From the NCBI RefSeq assembly GCF_004785665.1, contig NZ_SRPJ01000001.1:868001-932000 (forward strand): 64,000 nucleotides of DNA, given 5' to 3'. Both the position numbers and the translations under genes were made by a program. Below are positions 31,156 through 43,676 of the stretch, in pieces; positions within the stretch are counted from its first letter, which is position 1, and the number at the start of each line of letters is the position of its first letter. Below the pieces are notes generated by a model. That model was given only the letters and a program-made list of their open reading frames with translations. It was not told the origin of the DNA and made no database searches. The stretch comes from Staphylococcus pragensis (lineage in GTDB: Bacteria > Bacillota > Bacilli > Staphylococcales > Staphylococcaceae).

Positions 31156-32301
31156 TTATTCCCCTCTAAAGAATTTACGTGCTGTATTTTTTGCTTTATC
31201 TTTAAAATTAGATGGTTGTTCTTCTATACTTTCACCACTAATCTCCGCAAATTCTCTCATTAATTCTTTTTGTCTATCAGTTAACTTAGTCGGTGTAACT
31301 ACCTTAATATTAACAAATAAATCACCATGACCGTAACCATGAACATTTTTTACACCTTTATCTTTTAAACGGAATTGTTTACCAGTTTGTGTACCAGCAG
31401 GGATGGTAAGCATTACATTTCCATTTAGTGTAGGAATTTTAATTTCATCTCCTAATGAAGCTTGAGGGAAACTAACATTTAATTTGTAGAATAAATCATC
31501 GCCGTCACGTTCAAATTTATCTGAAGGTCTAACACGGAATACTATATATAAGTCACCATGTGGTCCACCATTTTCGCCTGGTGCACCTTCACCAGCTAAA
31601 CGAATTTGTTGATCGTTATCTACACCTTCTGGGACAGTTACTTCTAATTTAACTGTTTTATTTTCAGTACCTTTACCGTGACAAGTTGGACATGGTTCTT
31701 CGAATTCTTGACCTGAACCCTCACATTTAGGACATGTTTGTTCAGTTCTTACTCGACCTAAAATAGTATTTTGTTCTACTGAAACATGGCCAGCTCCGTT
31801 ACAGTAACTACATGTTTTCTTATTAGTTCCAGGTTTAGCCCCATCACCATTACAAGTATGACATGTAACGTCTTTTCTAATAGATATTTCTTTTTTAGTA
31901 CCAAATACAGCCTCTTCGAAATCAAGAGTCATTGTATATTGTAAGTCATCACCTTTACGTGGCGCATTAGGATCTCGTTGACGTGATCCACCAAAGAAGG
32001 AACTAAAGATATCTTCAAATCCTCCGCCACTAAAGCCGCCGAAGTCTTGACCACCGAAGCCTTGGCTGCCAAAGCCACCTTGAGGGCCACTATGACCGAA
32101 TTGATCGTAGTTAGCTCTTTTATTATCATCACTTAAAACTTCATACGCTTCAGAAATTTCTTTAAACTTCTCATCAGCGCCTTCTTCTTTATTGATATCT
32201 GGGTGATATTTTTTTGATAATTTACGATAAGCTTTTTTTATTTCATCTTTAGAGGCATCCTTACTTACACCTAAAACTTCATAGTAATCTCTTTTAGCCA
32301 C
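31156..32301 (-). CDS. dnaJ: Chaperone DnaJ (Hsp40)
   Basis: A 381-residue type I J-protein that brings clients to DnaK and stimulates its ATPase. The J domain (1-70) includes HPD in [10 protein letters not shown] Gly/Phe-rich linker follows (about 72-108), then four CxxCxGxG zinc repeats (about 145-215) and the substrate-binding C-terminal domain. It is intact. It lies 147 bases after dnaK, a gap with a hairpin and an extended -10 promoter. Confidence 0.97.
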   Translation of the reverse strand: MAKRDYYEVLGVSKDASKDEIKKAYRKLSKKYHPDINKEEGADEKFKEISEAYEVLSDDNKRANYDQFGHSGPQGGFGSQGFGGQDFGGFSGGGFEDIFSSFFGGSRQRDPNAPRKGDDLQYTMTLDFEEAVFGTKKEISIRKDVTCHTCNGDGAKPGTNKKTCSYCNGAGHVSVEQNTILGRVRTEQTCPKCEGSGQEFEEPCPTCHGKGTENKTVKLEVTVPEGVDNDQQIRLAGEGAPGENGGPHGDLYIVFRVRPSDKFERDGDDLFYKLNVSFPQASLGDEIKIPTLNGNVMLTIPAGTQTGKQFRLKDKGVKNVHGYGHGDLFVNIKVVTPTKLTDRQKELMREFAEISGESIEEQPSNFKDKAKNTARKFFRGE

Positions 32302-32345
32302 TGTTATCTCTCCTTTTATCGTTCAACGTGTATTCAAATATTTTA

Positions 32346-32354
32346 ATTATAACA
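32346..32354 (-). promoter_or_regulatory. Possible internal promoter of dnaJ (extended -10)
   Basis: TGTTATAAT (32354-32346), a perfect extended -10, sits just after the hairpin at 32355-32391. It has no convincing -35 box. It could keep dnaJ-prmA-rsmE-mtaB expressed when transcription from the heat-shock promoter stops at the hairpin. Confidence 0.45.
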
Positions 32355-32391
32355 GAAAAAGCCAAAGCCAATGTTCAATTGACTTTGACTT
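32355..32391 (-). terminator. Attenuator-like hairpin between dnaK and dnaJ
   Basis: A 14-bp stem with two G-U pairs (32378-32391 with 32359-32372) and a 5-base loop is followed by T residues on the minus strand (32359-32355). It looks like a partial terminator inside the heat-shock operon, which would lower dnaJ relative to dnaK. Confidence 0.6.
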
Positions 32392-32448
32392 TTTGGCTGA
32401 CATTTATGGTAGTTTACTGAATTTAGCAAACTTTATAAACGATAGCTA

Positions 32449-34308
<1,860 letters not shown>

Positions 34309-34347
34309 TTAATTTAATGTAATAAATGGTGTTTTCGTCAAATAAAA

Positions 34348-34974
34348 TTATTGATTTACTTTAACCATTGATGGTCTTAAAACTCTATCTTTTAACTTGT
34401 ATCCTTTTTGTAATTCTTGAGTAATTTCTCCAGATTTGAAATCAGGATTATTATCTTGAACTACTGCTTGATGGAAGTTAGGGTCGAATTCTTGCCCTTC
34501 AGATTCGATTTCTTCAAGACCATTTTCTTTTAAAGCTCTTAATAAGCTTTCATGAACCATTTGTACACCTTTTTGTAAGGATTTGAATGATTCGTCTTCG
34601 CCTTCAATTTGAAGTGCGCGTTCAATATTATCAATTGTTGGCAAAATGTCAGTTAAGACACGTTGCGCTTGATATTTTTTATTTGTTTCATTTTCATTTT
34701 GAATTCGACGTTTGTAGTTTTCGAATTCTGCATATAATCTTAAATATTTTTCTTCGTTTTCGTTAGCTTTTAATTGTAATTGCTGAATTTCTTCATCTTT
34801 AGGATCTACTGATGTTTCTTCAGAGTTTTCTTCACTAACGTCATTATTTTGTAAATTATCATCTTCTGAAGTAGTTGAGTCACCGTTTTCTACTGTTGTT
34901 GGTTCCTCTTTGTGATTTTCTTTTTCTTCAGAAAAGTCTGTAGTGTTTTTTACAGATTCATCTTTTTCTGTCAT
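34348..34974 (-). CDS. grpE: Nucleotide exchange factor GrpE
   Basis: A 208-residue exchange factor for DnaK. The first 60 or so residues are highly acidic and low-complexity. A long coiled coil (about 62-110) is followed by the C-terminal beta domain, with [10 protein letters not shown] near residue 165 and VLRPSMVKV at the end. It lies between hrcA and dnaK in the heat-shock operon. Confidence 0.95.
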   Translation of the reverse strand: MTEKDESVKNTTDFSEEKENHKEEPTTVENGDSTTSEDDNLQNNDVSEENSEETSVDPKDEEIQQLQLKANENEEKYLRLYAEFENYKRRIQNENETNKKYQAQRVLTDILPTIDNIERALQIEGEDESFKSLQKGVQMVHESLLRALKENGLEEIESEGQEFDPNFHQAVVQDNNPDFKSGEITQELQKGYKLKDRVLRPSMVKVNQ

Positions 34975-35005
34975 GTTATGCCCTCCAATATAATTACAAT
35001 TAGAC

Positions 35006-35983
35006 TTACCAAATTTGGCTAAGTAATTGAATCACATTTTGATAATGCATCGCAGTTGGTCCGATAACCGCAATTTGTCCTTTTAAAGAATCATCAAAAT
35101 GATACTGACTAGTGACAATAGAAATATCACTCAGACTATCATCAATTTCTTTACCAATTTTTACATTGATACCTGAGGTGGATATATCTTCTAGTAAGTC
35201 AGTAATCCGTTCAGATTCTAAATATTGTAAAATTGGTTGAATAGATGAAACATTGGTTTCATTCAATGCATCAATTAGTTTAACCTTTCCACCCATAAAA
35301 ATGCTATTACTTTGTTTGAGTAAATGAGAATTAAGCATTGTAATTAAATCATTTACAAAAAGTTCTTCTTCTAAAGTCTTTGAAAAATACTTAGTTTTCT
35401 CATTTAATTGAGTATCTTCAAGACTATAGTTATTAGTAATAAATTTTGCTATTTCAGTTAATCTATTACTATTCAAACTTATATTCGAACTTAATTGCAA
35501 ATGTTCTACATGGCCGGAATGATAAATAATAACCATAATTAATATAGACGGATTCGCCTGTATTAAATGAATATTATTTATAATATCTTTATTGTGATTA
35601 GGACGAACAACTAACGTTGCATATTGAGATTTCATAGATAATTCGTTTGCAAAATAACTTAATGCTGAAGAAATATCGTAGTGATTCTCAATCAATAGTT
35701 GATTTAACCGTTGAACTTTCTTTTGTTTATGATGAGATGTTTGTTTTAATAATTGATTGACGTATAACCTAAACCCCTTCTCTGATGGCGAACGACCTGA
35801 TGAAGAATGTGCCTTCTCTAAAAAGTTTAATTCTTCCAATTGTTTCATATCGTTCCTAATCGTAGCAGGGCTCACATTTAAGTGATGTCTGTCAATCAAG
35901 GTCTTAGAACCAATAGGTTGTCCTAAATCAACATAATCTTCAACAATTGCATTTAAAATGCTTAATTGCCTTTCAGTAATCAT
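35006..35983 (-). CDS. hrcA: Heat-inducible transcription repressor HrcA
   Basis: A 325-residue repressor of class I heat-shock genes that binds CIRCE. The N-terminal winged helix contains [25 protein letters not shown] near residues 20-45, and GAF-like and dimerisation domains follow. It is the first gene of the operon and its own promoter carries CIRCE at 35996-36022, giving autoregulation with GroEL feedback as in Bacillus. Confidence 0.95.
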   Translation of the reverse strand: MITERQLSILNAIVEDYVDLGQPIGSKTLIDRHHLNVSPATIRNDMKQLEELNFLEKAHSSSGRSPSEKGFRLYVNQLLKQTSHHKQKKVQRLNQLLIENHYDISSALSYFANELSMKSQYATLVVRPNHNKDIINNIHLIQANPSILIMVIIYHSGHVEHLQLSSNISLNSNRLTEIAKFITNNYSLEDTQLNEKTKYFSKTLEEELFVNDLITMLNSHLLKQSNSIFMGGKVKLIDALNETNVSSIQPILQYLESERITDLLEDISTSGINVKIGKEIDDSLSDISIVTSQYHFDDSLKGQIAVIGPTAMHYQNVIQLLSQIW

Positions 35984-35995
35984 GTTTTCACCTCA

Positions 35996-36022
35996 TTAGC
36001 ACTCTTTTCTCTCAAGTGCTAA
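35996..36022. promoter_or_regulatory. CIRCE operator (HrcA binding site)
   Basis: TTAGCACTC, nine bases, AAGTGCTAA. It matches the CIRCE inverted repeat with one change, the innermost G to A of the right arm. A TATAAT (36027-36022, minus strand) abuts it, placing the operator at the transcription start and over the leader. Confidence 0.93.
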
Positions 36023-36039
36023 TTATAATTTATCAAATT

Positions 36040-36056
36040 GGTCAAAGTAAGTCAAC
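36040..36056. promoter_or_regulatory. CtsR heptad repeat
   Basis: GGTCAAA GTA AGTCAAC on the plus strand fits the CtsR site RGTCAAA N3 RGTCAAA with one mismatch in the second heptad. It covers the -35 region (TTGACT, minus strand 36055-36050) of the hrcA operon, though the distance from that hexamer to TATAAT (22 bases) is long. Confidence 0.75.
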
Positions 36057-36082
36057 GTTAAAGCTCTGATTTTTGTAAAAAA

Positions 36083-37207
36083 TTATATATTTAATAAAAA
36101 TGCCTCGAAAACCTCGTTTCCTATCACTTTTCCTCTCTCAGTTAACGATATATAATCGTTGTTTTCTTTAAGTAATTGATTGTTTTTAAGTTGATTTATT
36201 GTTTGACCAAACACTTCATTTAAAGAAACATTAAATTTATTTTCAAACGTTTTTCTATTAACCCCTTTATTCATTCTTAAACCTAAAAACATTTCTTCTT
36301 CCATCTTTTCTTTAAATGTAGGAAAATTACTTGTTAAGATAGGACGTTTTCCACTATTTATTGCATTAATATAATGTTGAACTGGATTTAAATTGGAATA
36401 TCGTTCATCGTTCACATATCCACTTGCCCCAGCTCCAAAGCCATAATATTCTTCATTCAGCCAATATACTTTATTATGCTCAGATTCGTGTCCTGGCTTA
36501 GCGAAATTAGAAATTTCATATTGATGAAATTGACTTCCTTCTAATTTCTTCATTAGGTATTGATACATCTCTGCGCCTAAGTCTTCATTAGGTAGCTTCA
36601 GTTTGCCTTTACGGTACATATTATAAAATTGTGTTTTAGGTTCCAGAATTAAGCCATAACTTGAAATATGATCAATATCCATTTGAAGTGCTCTATTTAA
36701 GCTATCCTCAAAATCTTCTAAAGTTTGTGAAGGTAAATGATACATCAAATCTAAACTGATAGAGTCAATTCCTGCTTTCCTTGCATTGTTAACTGCGTTA
36801 TAAATATCTTCACTTTGATGTGTACGACCAAGTATTTTTAATAATTCAGGTTTAAACGTTTGTACACCCATAGATATTCTATTAACGCCGTATTCTTTTA
36901 ATAATTTAACTTTATTAAATGTAAGTTCATCAGGATTAGCCTCAAAACTATACTCACCGTTTATTTTAAATATTGAGTTAATAGCTTTAAGTAATCTTTC
37001 AAGTTGAGCTTCACTTAATGCAGTTGGCGTGCCGCCGCCCACATACATAGTTTCTAATTCCCTATTTTGGCTAGTTTTCATTTCTTCAATTAGTGCAGTT
37101 AAATATTCATCTACAGGTTGTTTATGAATGAAGTATTTATTGAAATCGCAATATGTACAAATTCTTACACAGAATGGTATATGGATATAAGCGCTTTTAA
37201 CTGTCAT
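36083..37207 (-). CDS. hemW: Heme chaperone HemW (HemN-like radical SAM protein)
   Basis: A 374-residue radical-SAM protein. The cluster motif is CVRICTYCDF near residue 13, with Phe where true HemN has a fourth Cys, so it is the heme-binding HemW type rather than coproporphyrinogen dehydrogenase. GGGTPTAL near residue 58 and the C-terminal HemN_C domain are present. It lies between lepA and hrcA, the usual Bacillales order. Confidence 0.9.
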   Translation of the reverse strand: MTVKSAYIHIPFCVRICTYCDFNKYFIHKQPVDEYLTALIEEMKTSQNRELETMYVGGGTPTALSEAQLERLLKAINSIFKINGEYSFEANPDELTFNKVKLLKEYGVNRISMGVQTFKPELLKILGRTHQSEDIYNAVNNARKAGIDSISLDLMYHLPSQTLEDFEDSLNRALQMDIDHISSYGLILEPKTQFYNMYRKGKLKLPNEDLGAEMYQYLMKKLEGSQFHQYEISNFAKPGHESEHNKVYWLNEEYYGFGAGASGYVNDERYSNLNPVQHYINAINSGKRPILTSNFPTFKEKMEEEMFLGLRMNKGVNRKTFENKFNVSLNEVFGQTINQLKNNQLLKENNDYISLTERGKVIGNEVFEAFLLNI

Positions 37208-37237
37208 TTTTTACACCCCCACTTTAAATTCTCGAAT

Positions 37238-37348
37238 AAAAAAAGGTTAAGACGAAGGTACATAAGTTCAGTAGTTTTAATTAAGTAGAAACAGTAAGTT
37301 TAACACCTAATTTTAACCAAGGCTGAGACATTTTATTTTGTCTCAGCC
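37238..37348 (-). repeat. Compound intergenic hairpins after lepA, including type B copy 2
   Basis: AGGCTGAGACA (37320-37330) pairs with TGTCTCAGCCT (37338-37348), the best type B stem besides that at 50228. Beyond it GGTTAA (37245-37250) can pair with TTAACC (37313-37318), and the minus strand then runs into seven T, so the outer stem is the probable lepA terminator. Confidence 0.65.
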
Positions 37349-37392
37349 TCTCTATATACAGTACCTATGATTGTCTTAACCACATTAATGTT

Positions 37393-39216
37393 CTATTCGT
37401 CATCCATTTTTAAGACAGCTAAGAAAGCGTCTTGAGGAATTTCTACGCTACCTACAGCTTTCATTTTAGCTTTACCTGCTTTTTGTTTTTCTAAAAGTTT
37501 ACGTTTACGGCTAATATCCCCACCGTAACATTTAGATAAAACATTTTTACCCATTGATTTAATATTAGTTCTAGCTACAATTTTTTGTCCGATAGCAGCT
37601 TGAACAGGTACTTCAAATTGTTGTCTAGGAATCAATGTTTTTAATTTTTCAACTAAAGCTTTACCTCTTTCGTAGGCAAAGTCTCTATGAACGATGAAAC
37701 TTAAAGCATCGACTTTGTCACCATTTAACAGAATGTCCATTTTCACAAGATTACTTTCTTTATTCTCAATGAATTCATAATCAAATGAAGCATAACCTTT
37801 AGTATTTGATTTCAGTTGATCAAAGAAATCGAATACGACTTCTGATAATGGGATTTCGTAAACAATATTTACTCGAATATCGTCTAAATAATCCATATTG
37901 ATGAATTGTCCACGTTTACGTTGGCATAGTTCCATTACTGCACCTACATAATCATTAGGAACCATCATTGTTGCTTGAACATATGGTTCATAGATAGCTT
38001 CGATTTTATCACGTTCCGGCATTTGAGCTGGATTATCTACAGTAACTTCTGAACCATCTTTCATCACACATTGGTAAATTACAGATGGAGCAGTAGCAAT
38101 TAATTCAATTCCAAACTCTCTTTCAATACGTTCTTGAATAATTTCCATATGAAGCATACCCAAGAAACCAGTTCTGAAACCAAAACCAAGCGCTTGAGAT
38201 GATTCAGGTTCAAATTCTAATGAAGCATCATTTAATTGAAGTTTTTCAAGTGCTTCTCTTAAATCGTTATAGTCTTTATTATCTATTGGGAATAATCCAC
38301 AATAAACCATAGGATTCATTTTTTTATAACCTTTTAAAGGCGCCTCTGCAGGTCGCTCAGCATGAGTAATTGTATCACCCACACGAGAATCATCTACATT
38401 TTTAATACTTGCAATAATATAACCAACATCACCAACAGTTAATTCTTCAACAGGCAACTGTTTCGGTGTGTTAATACCTACTTCACTTACTTCGAATTCT
38501 TTACCAGTAGCCATCATTTTAATACGATCGCCAGCTTTTACAACGCCTTCCATTACTCGAATTGATGAAATAACGCCTCGATATGGGTCGTACTCAGAAT
38601 CAAATATAAGTGCTTTTAAAGGTGCACTTGGGTCACCTTCTGGAGGAGGTACAACTTCGACGATTTTTTCCAAAATTTCTTCTATACCGATGTTTGATTT
38701 AGCACTTGCTAATACAACGTCATCTTGATCTAAACCAATAACATCTTCTAATTCTTGTTTTACCCTTTCTGGTTCAGCAGCAGGTAAATCAATTTTATTA
38801 ACAACAGGTAGTAATTCTAATTCATTATCTAAAGCTAAATAAACATTTGCTAATGTTTGCGCTTCGATTCCTTGTGCAGCATCAACAACAAGAATTGCAC
38901 CCTCACAAGCGGCTAATGATCTAGATACTTCATAAGAAAAGTCTACGTGTCCTGGTGTATCAATAAGATGGAACGTATATGTTTTTCCATCATTCGCTTC
39001 ATATTTTAATCGTACTGCATTTAATTTAATTGTAATGCCACGTTCTCTTTCAAGATCCATAGAATCTAATAATTGGTCTTGCATTTCTCTTGTTTCTACA
39101 GATTTTGTGTTCTCCAAAATTCTATCTGCTAATGTTGATTTACCATGATCAATATGAGCAATTATAGAAAAATTTCGGATAGTCTCTCTTCTGTTATAGC
39201 GTTCTTGCATATCCAT
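37393..39216 (-). CDS. lepA: Elongation factor 4 (LepA)
   Basis: A 607-residue translational GTPase that acts on stalled or back-translocating ribosomes. G1 is AHIDHGKST near residue 20, G3 DTPGH and G4 NKIDLP, followed by domains II, III and V and the LepA-specific C-terminal domain ([20 protein letters not shown]). It is close to S. aureus LepA in length and sequence. It has its own promoter (39271-39299) and lies before hemW. Confidence 0.97.
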   Translation of the reverse strand: MDMQERYNRRETIRNFSIIAHIDHGKSTLADRILENTKSVETREMQDQLLDSMDLERERGITIKLNAVRLKYEANDGKTYTFHLIDTPGHVDFSYEVSRSLAACEGAILVVDAAQGIEAQTLANVYLALDNELELLPVVNKIDLPAAEPERVKQELEDVIGLDQDDVVLASAKSNIGIEEILEKIVEVVPPPEGDPSAPLKALIFDSEYDPYRGVISSIRVMEGVVKAGDRIKMMATGKEFEVSEVGINTPKQLPVEELTVGDVGYIIASIKNVDDSRVGDTITHAERPAEAPLKGYKKMNPMVYCGLFPIDNKDYNDLREALEKLQLNDASLEFEPESSQALGFGFRTGFLGMLHMEIIQERIEREFGIELIATAPSVIYQCVMKDGSEVTVDNPAQMPERDKIEAIYEPYVQATMMVPNDYVGAVMELCQRKRGQFINMDYLDDIRVNIVYEIPLSEVVFDFFDQLKSNTKGYASFDYEFIENKESNLVKMDILLNGDKVDALSFIVHRDFAYERGKALVEKLKTLIPRQQFEVPVQAAIGQKIVARTNIKSMGKNVLSKCYGGDISRKRKLLEKQKAGKAKMKAVGSVEIPQDAFLAVLKMDDE

Positions 39217-39270
39217 AACCTATCATTCTCACTTTCATAAAATTAGCCCGTATATGTATACATCTTTGAT

Positions 39271-39299
39271 ATAATATCGTTTTTAAAACTTAATTGCAA
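39271..39299 (-). promoter_or_regulatory. Promoter of lepA
   Basis: TTGCAA (39299-39294), 17 bases, TATTAT (39276-39271) on the minus strand. Transcription would begin near 39264, about 48 bases before the lepA start. Confidence 0.6.
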
Positions 39300-39552
39300 A
39301 TTTGAGATAAACTATAATATTTTAACTTTATAATTTATAATTAACATGTTTCAACGAACTAGTTGTTAATTTATACTTCAATTATAAAGTGTTGAATTAG
39401 GCTTTCCAATAGCAAATACGATTTAATTTCTAAATAAAATCGTTTAACTTCAATTAATGATTGCACAAACATATATGTTTTGATAAAATATTTCTTGTTG
39501 TAATCAAAATAAAATTTGATATGCTAAAGCTCACTTTTAGGAGGTGACAGTA
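39300..39552. other. Divergent control region between lepA and rpsT
   Basis: The 336-base gap between lepA and rpsT holds the lepA promoter on one side and the rpsT promoter on the other. The AT-rich middle shows no gene, repeat or RNA that I could support. Confidence 0.5.
39498..39525 (+). promoter_or_regulatory. Probable promoter of rpsT
   Basis: TTGTAA (39498-39503), 16 bases, TATGCT (39520-39525) on the plus strand. The leader to the AGGAGGTGA site would be about 10 bases. Confidence 0.45.
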
Positions 39553-39804
39553 ATGCCAAATATTAAATCTGCTATTAAACGTGTGAGAACAACTGAAAGC
39601 GCTGAAGCTCGTAACATTTCACAAAAAAACGCTATGCGTACTGCAGTGAAAAACGCTAAATCAGCTATCGCTAATAACGCTGATAATAAAGCTGAATTAG
39701 TTAGCTTCGCTATCAAATCAGTTGATAAAGCTTCACAAAGTAACTTAATTCATTCAAATAAAGCTGATCGCATTAAATCACAATTAATGTCATCAAGTAA
39801 ATAA
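39553..39804 (+). CDS. rpsT: 30S ribosomal protein S20
   Basis: An 83-residue basic helical protein beginning MPNIKSAIKRVRTTE, clearly S20. The frame is open to 39544 but AGGAGGTGA lies before the ATG at 39553. It is on the plus strand, opposite to its neighbours lepA and holA, a placement conserved in Bacillales. It is monocistronic with its own terminator. Confidence 0.97.
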   Translation: MPNIKSAIKRVRTTESAEARNISQKNAMRTAVKNAKSAIANNADNKAELVSFAIKSVDKASQSNLIHSNKADRIKSQLMSSSK

Positions 39805-39810
39805 TTTTTT

Positions 39811-39845
39811 AAAAAAGTTCAAGCTTAGCGCTTGAACTTTTTTTA
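39811..39845. terminator. Bidirectional terminator between rpsT and holA
   Basis: AAAGTTCAAGC (39814-39824) pairs with GCTTGAACTTT (39830-39840), flanked by A and T runs on both sides. It serves rpsT on the plus strand and can serve the com-holA transcripts on the minus strand. Confidence 0.88.
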
Positions 39846-40817
39846 TAGGGATAAAATAAACAATTCAAGTATCAATTGTTTATCCATATAAGATGATTTT
39901 AGTTTATAGTCTGTTTCAGCACAATTATCAATGATATTTAAAAGCTGATTTAATTGGTAGTGTCTTACTTGTGTAAGAGCAAGTTTCACTCTATATGGAT
40001 GTACATTAACTGTCTTAGCAATTTGTTGACCACTATAGCCTTTTTGAGAAAGTATCTTACATTGATAATACAATCTATAATTACTCGTAATTAATGCCAA
40101 TAACTTTATAGGTTCTTCCTTCATGATAATTAAATCTTTTACAAGTGAAATTGCTTTAGCTTTTTGCCCTTTTTGAATATATTCTGTTAATAAAAAAACG
40201 TTTTGTTCTAAACTACGATTAATGATTAAATTAACATCCTCTTTGGTTATTGTTGCCCTATCACCTAAAAATAAGATGATTTTTTCTAATTCTTGTGACA
40301 CGATGTTGAAATTTATACCTGTTAATTCAATAAATAAATTTAATGCATCTTGCTTAATATCTTTATAGTTTTCATAAAGTTTATTCTGTATCCAAGATTT
40401 AATTTCTTCTTCAGACATTTGTTCAACTTTAGAAAGTTTGCCCTTTTGTTTTAACGTTTTAGTTATCTTTTTTCGTTCATCCAATTTATTTTGATAAATT
40501 TCAAAAATGATAAGATTCTCGCCATCATATTTATTAAGAAATTCTAAAATTTGATCATTATTAGGTGTTAAATCTTTTGAAACTTTTTCGCCTGTAAAAA
40601 TAAAAGAATTTTTAACAACAATTGCTTTTTTCTCTGAAATGAAAGGCATAGTTAATGTTTCTTCAATAATATTAGACATGCTATGTTCATAAAGATTAAA
40701 TTTTATATAATTAAAATCATCTTTTTCTTCATTTAAAAAGTCATTTACAATTTCATTGCTCTTCTTTTCAACAAGCTCTGGTACTTCTCCATAAACGGCC
40801 ACTATATTATTTCCCAT
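39843..40817 (-). CDS. holA: DNA polymerase III delta subunit
   Basis: A 324-residue clamp-loader delta subunit that opens the sliding clamp. The N-terminal part starts NNIVAVYGEVPELVEK, the central AAA+ fold has LDERKKITKTLK, and the C-terminal collar domain includes LLALITSNYRLYYQ. The frame begins with GTG at 40829; ATG at 40817 matches family starts, with AAGGGTG upstream. It lies downstream of comEC, as in Bacillus. Confidence 0.9.
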   Translation of the reverse strand: MGNNIVAVYGEVPELVEKKSNEIVNDFLNEEKDDFNYIKFNLYEHSMSNIIEETLTMPFISEKKAIVVKNSFIFTGEKVSKDLTPNNDQILEFLNKYDGENLIIFEIYQNKLDERKKITKTLKQKGKLSKVEQMSEEEIKSWIQNKLYENYKDIKQDALNLFIELTGINFNIVSQELEKIILFLGDRATITKEDVNLIINRSLEQNVFLLTEYIQKGQKAKAISLVKDLIIMKEEPIKLLALITSNYRLYYQCKILSQKGYSGQQIAKTVNVHPYRVKLALTQVRHYQLNQLLNIIDNCAETDYKLKSSYMDKQLILELFILSL

Positions 40818-40895
40818 AGTAATGAGCACCCTTTCTAATTTTTACACGTTTACATATTATATCATGAGACAATTATTATCACTAATTTTCAATAA

Positions 40896-43079
40896 TTAAT
40901 TAAAAGAGGTACTAAAGTGATTATCGAGATCAATAGAAATTTCGCCATCATTTTGAGTATTAAAAATTTTAGAGTCTAATTTTAAAAGAGAATCAATTGT
41001 AGATTGATTAGGAAGATGATACTTATTATTTTTCCCACTAGATATGACACTTATAGAGGGATGAATTTTTTCAAGAAATGGGAGCGAACTACTCGTTTTA
41101 CTGCCATGATGCCCTACTTTCAAAATATCTACTTTAGGTAAGTCATATTTTTTAAGTAATACAGTTTCATTATTTTTTGTCGCGTCTCCCATTAATAATA
41201 TATTAATCTTTCTATATTTAACTAATAAAACAATACTTTGTTCATTTTTATCCTCACTCATTGGTATATAAGAATGAAGAAAAGATATATTACTATTTGA
41301 TAAATGAATGGTATCAATCTTTGCTGCATCAAATAATTTGATATTATTCTTATCACAAATCATTCTTATTCGAGAGAGTTGTTCTTTTGAGTAACTGTAA
41401 ACATTAATATATAATTTTTTAATTTTAATATGACTAGCCAAGTAAGGAAATTCAGCAATATGATCAGCATGTGGATGTGTAAGGATTAAATAATCGATTG
41501 AAGATATACCTTTAGATTTTAAAGAAGGGAGTATATGATATTTTGAAATGTTATGATTATCGGATTGATTATTTGAAGATTCTTTTCCTCCAGTATCAAC
41601 CATTAAAGTTTCATTTTTATTAGTTTGAAACAATAAACTATCCCCTTGCCCTACATTTAAAAAAGTAATTGTACTGTGATATGGTTGAGAATTGAATAAG
41701 ATTGCTACTATATAGACTAACAGAATTAGAAAACTTGCTAGTACTTTCTTGTGGCAAATAAAAACAAAACTTAAAAGAGAAAGTAAAAAGTAGATTAGTA
41801 AGTTAATTGGAGAAGTTGAGGCAACAAATATTTGTTCATTTTTAAATATAAGAAATAATTTTAGAATAACATCATGAAAATCAAAAATATTGTTCATGAG
41901 ATTGTTAATAAAGTTAACATTATTAACGAAGTGATAAATAATAAATACAAATATTGATAAAGGAAAGATAACGAAACTATAAAAAGGGACAAAAATTAAA
42001 TTTGAAAATAGTCCAATCCATTGAAGTTGATTAAAATGATATATACTTAAAATTGAGGAAGATAACTGAGCGATAAATGTTAGAAATAAAAGACTTTGTA
42101 AGTGAGACAACGAATTAATTAGTGGTAAAGATAGAAGTATAAAAAATGATATTAAAAAGGAAAATTGGAAACCAATATCATATATTATTGTTGGGTAGCT
42201 AATTGTTAAACCAACAAACACAATACTTAAAATATCTAGTGAAGAAAGTTTAAACCGATGAGGAATAATTAGAAATATAATTGTAGCCAAAATTGCTCTT
42301 AAAGCACTTGGGGCGAAGCCAGTATAGAAAGCGAAAAGAATAAGCACTAAGATTATAGCTAATTTTATCAGCAATTTTGGAATATTGAATCTCACTAAAC
42401 TTTGGTGTATTAAGAAGGATATAGTAGCAATATGAGAACCACTCACAGCAAGTAAATGATAAATACCTATTGTTTTGACTTTTTCTAAATACTCTTTATC
42501 TATCCCGCTCATATCACCAGTAATTAATGCTAATATTTTTTCAGGATTTTTTAAATTACTATGCTGAAGTTTATTTGTAATATATTTTATATGTCGCTCA
42601 ATAAAATTATCATGAACAAGCACATGACATTGTTTATAATTAATTTCTTTAATGAATACATATGCCTTATCATTAATAACATTTGAAAGGGTTCCCTTAA
42701 TTGGACAAGCACTATGCTCTAGCATACTCGCTATTATATTATGATTCTTATTTATATATGTAAACGAATACTCAATACCATCAATATTAAATTCGCCTTT
42801 AAACTGATTTTTAGTTTGGCTAACCATACCGTTAAATACTACTTCCCTATTTATAATTTGATGCATACTGTAATATTGGTTAAGTTTAGCGCTTGCGTTT
42901 ATATTATGTTCTGCTACTAATATCCCAAAAATGAAACTTATAATTAATAAAATGAAAAAGTTAAAATTAAATTGTTTTTGAAGACTGAGGAAAATTAATA
43001 AACTTATAAGGAATAGTGAAAATACTTTTAAGTGAATCCACAAAATTCCAGATAATAAACTTAAAGCAATATAAATCAT
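40896..43079 (-). CDS. comEC: ComEC, competence DNA-uptake channel
   Basis: A 727-residue polytopic membrane protein that passes single-stranded DNA into the cell. About nine or ten membrane segments are seen, with an extracellular OB-like domain near residues 60-170 and the ComEC core AVSGSHIATI near 215. The C-terminal beta-lactamase-like domain keeps LTHPHADHI near 528 and GHHGSKTSS near 655, so the putative nuclease site is intact. No frameshift is seen. It starts 6 bases after comEB. Confidence 0.93.
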   Translation of the reverse strand: MIYIALSLLSGILWIHLKVFSLFLISLLIFLSLQKQFNFNFFILLIISFIFGILVAEHNINASAKLNQYYSMHQIINREVVFNGMVSQTKNQFKGEFNIDGIEYSFTYINKNHNIIASMLEHSACPIKGTLSNVINDKAYVFIKEINYKQCHVLVHDNFIERHIKYITNKLQHSNLKNPEKILALITGDMSGIDKEYLEKVKTIGIYHLLAVSGSHIATISFLIHQSLVRFNIPKLLIKLAIILVLILFAFYTGFAPSALRAILATIIFLIIPHRFKLSSLDILSIVFVGLTISYPTIIYDIGFQFSFLISFFILLSLPLINSLSHLQSLLFLTFIAQLSSSILSIYHFNQLQWIGLFSNLIFVPFYSFVIFPLSIFVFIIYHFVNNVNFINNLMNNIFDFHDVILKLFLIFKNEQIFVASTSPINLLIYFLLSLLSFVFICHKKVLASFLILLVYIVAILFNSQPYHSTITFLNVGQGDSLLFQTNKNETLMVDTGGKESSNNQSDNHNISKYHILPSLKSKGISSIDYLILTHPHADHIAEFPYLASHIKIKKLYINVYSYSKEQLSRIRMICDKNNIKLFDAAKIDTIHLSNSNISFLHSYIPMSEDKNEQSIVLLVKYRKINILLMGDATKNNETVLLKKYDLPKVDILKVGHHGSKTSSSLPFLEKIHPSISVISSGKNNKYHLPNQSTIDSLLKLDSKIFNTQNDGEISIDLDNHFSTSFN

Positions 43080-43085
43080 AAGTTA

Positions 43086-43544
43086 TTAATTTACTAAATA
43101 TCGAGCAACCTTTTCAGCTGAAAAATTAATTTGCTGATGCTCTATTCCTGACTGAGCTAACAATTTAAGTGCATATTCATGATTATGATAATCTTGAGCA
43201 TAATATATTCTAGTAATACCAGCTTGAATGATTGACTTTGTACAGTTTAGACAAGGAAAATGAGTTACATATATAGTAGCACCTTCAGTAGATACACCTT
43301 GTTTTGCACATTGAAGTAATGCATTCATTTCAGCATGAATTGTACGAATACAATGACCATCTTCGATTAAACAACCTTCGTCAATGCAATGAACTTCTCC
43401 TGCCACTGATCCATTGTAACCACCGGCAATGATTCTATTATCTTTTACAATTGTAGCCCCCACTGAAAGACGTTGACAAGTTGAACGTAATGCCAATAAA
43501 TGGCTTTGGGCCATAAAGTATTCATCCCATTTGATTCTTTCCAT
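43086..43544 (-). CDS. comEB: ComEB, deoxycytidylate deaminase family
   Basis: A 152-residue dCMP deaminase-type protein. The zinc site is H70-A-E72 (HAEMNALL) with C98 and C101 (CLNC). Two more metal-binding residues are likely in the insert with EVHCIDEGC. It supplies dUMP for dTMP synthesis, and is not essential for transformation in Bacillus although it sits in comE. The ATG at 43544 has GGAG about 10 bases upstream. A 132-base gap separates it from comEA. Confidence 0.92.
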   Translation of the reverse strand: MERIKWDEYFMAQSHLLALRSTCQRLSVGATIVKDNRIIAGGYNGSVAGEVHCIDEGCLIEDGHCIRTIHAEMNALLQCAKQGVSTEGATIYVTHFPCLNCTKSIIQAGITRIYYAQDYHNHEYALKLLAQSGIEHQQINFSAEKVARYLVN

Positions 43545-43676
43545 AATTTTCAACTCCATTAAAGTGTATATTAACTAATATTATAGTTTAAGCCTATAGA
43601 CATAGTAAATTAAAAATTAAGACTACGATTAACATATTATTTTAAGTTGATTATTTATCAAATTACTATTTTATTT

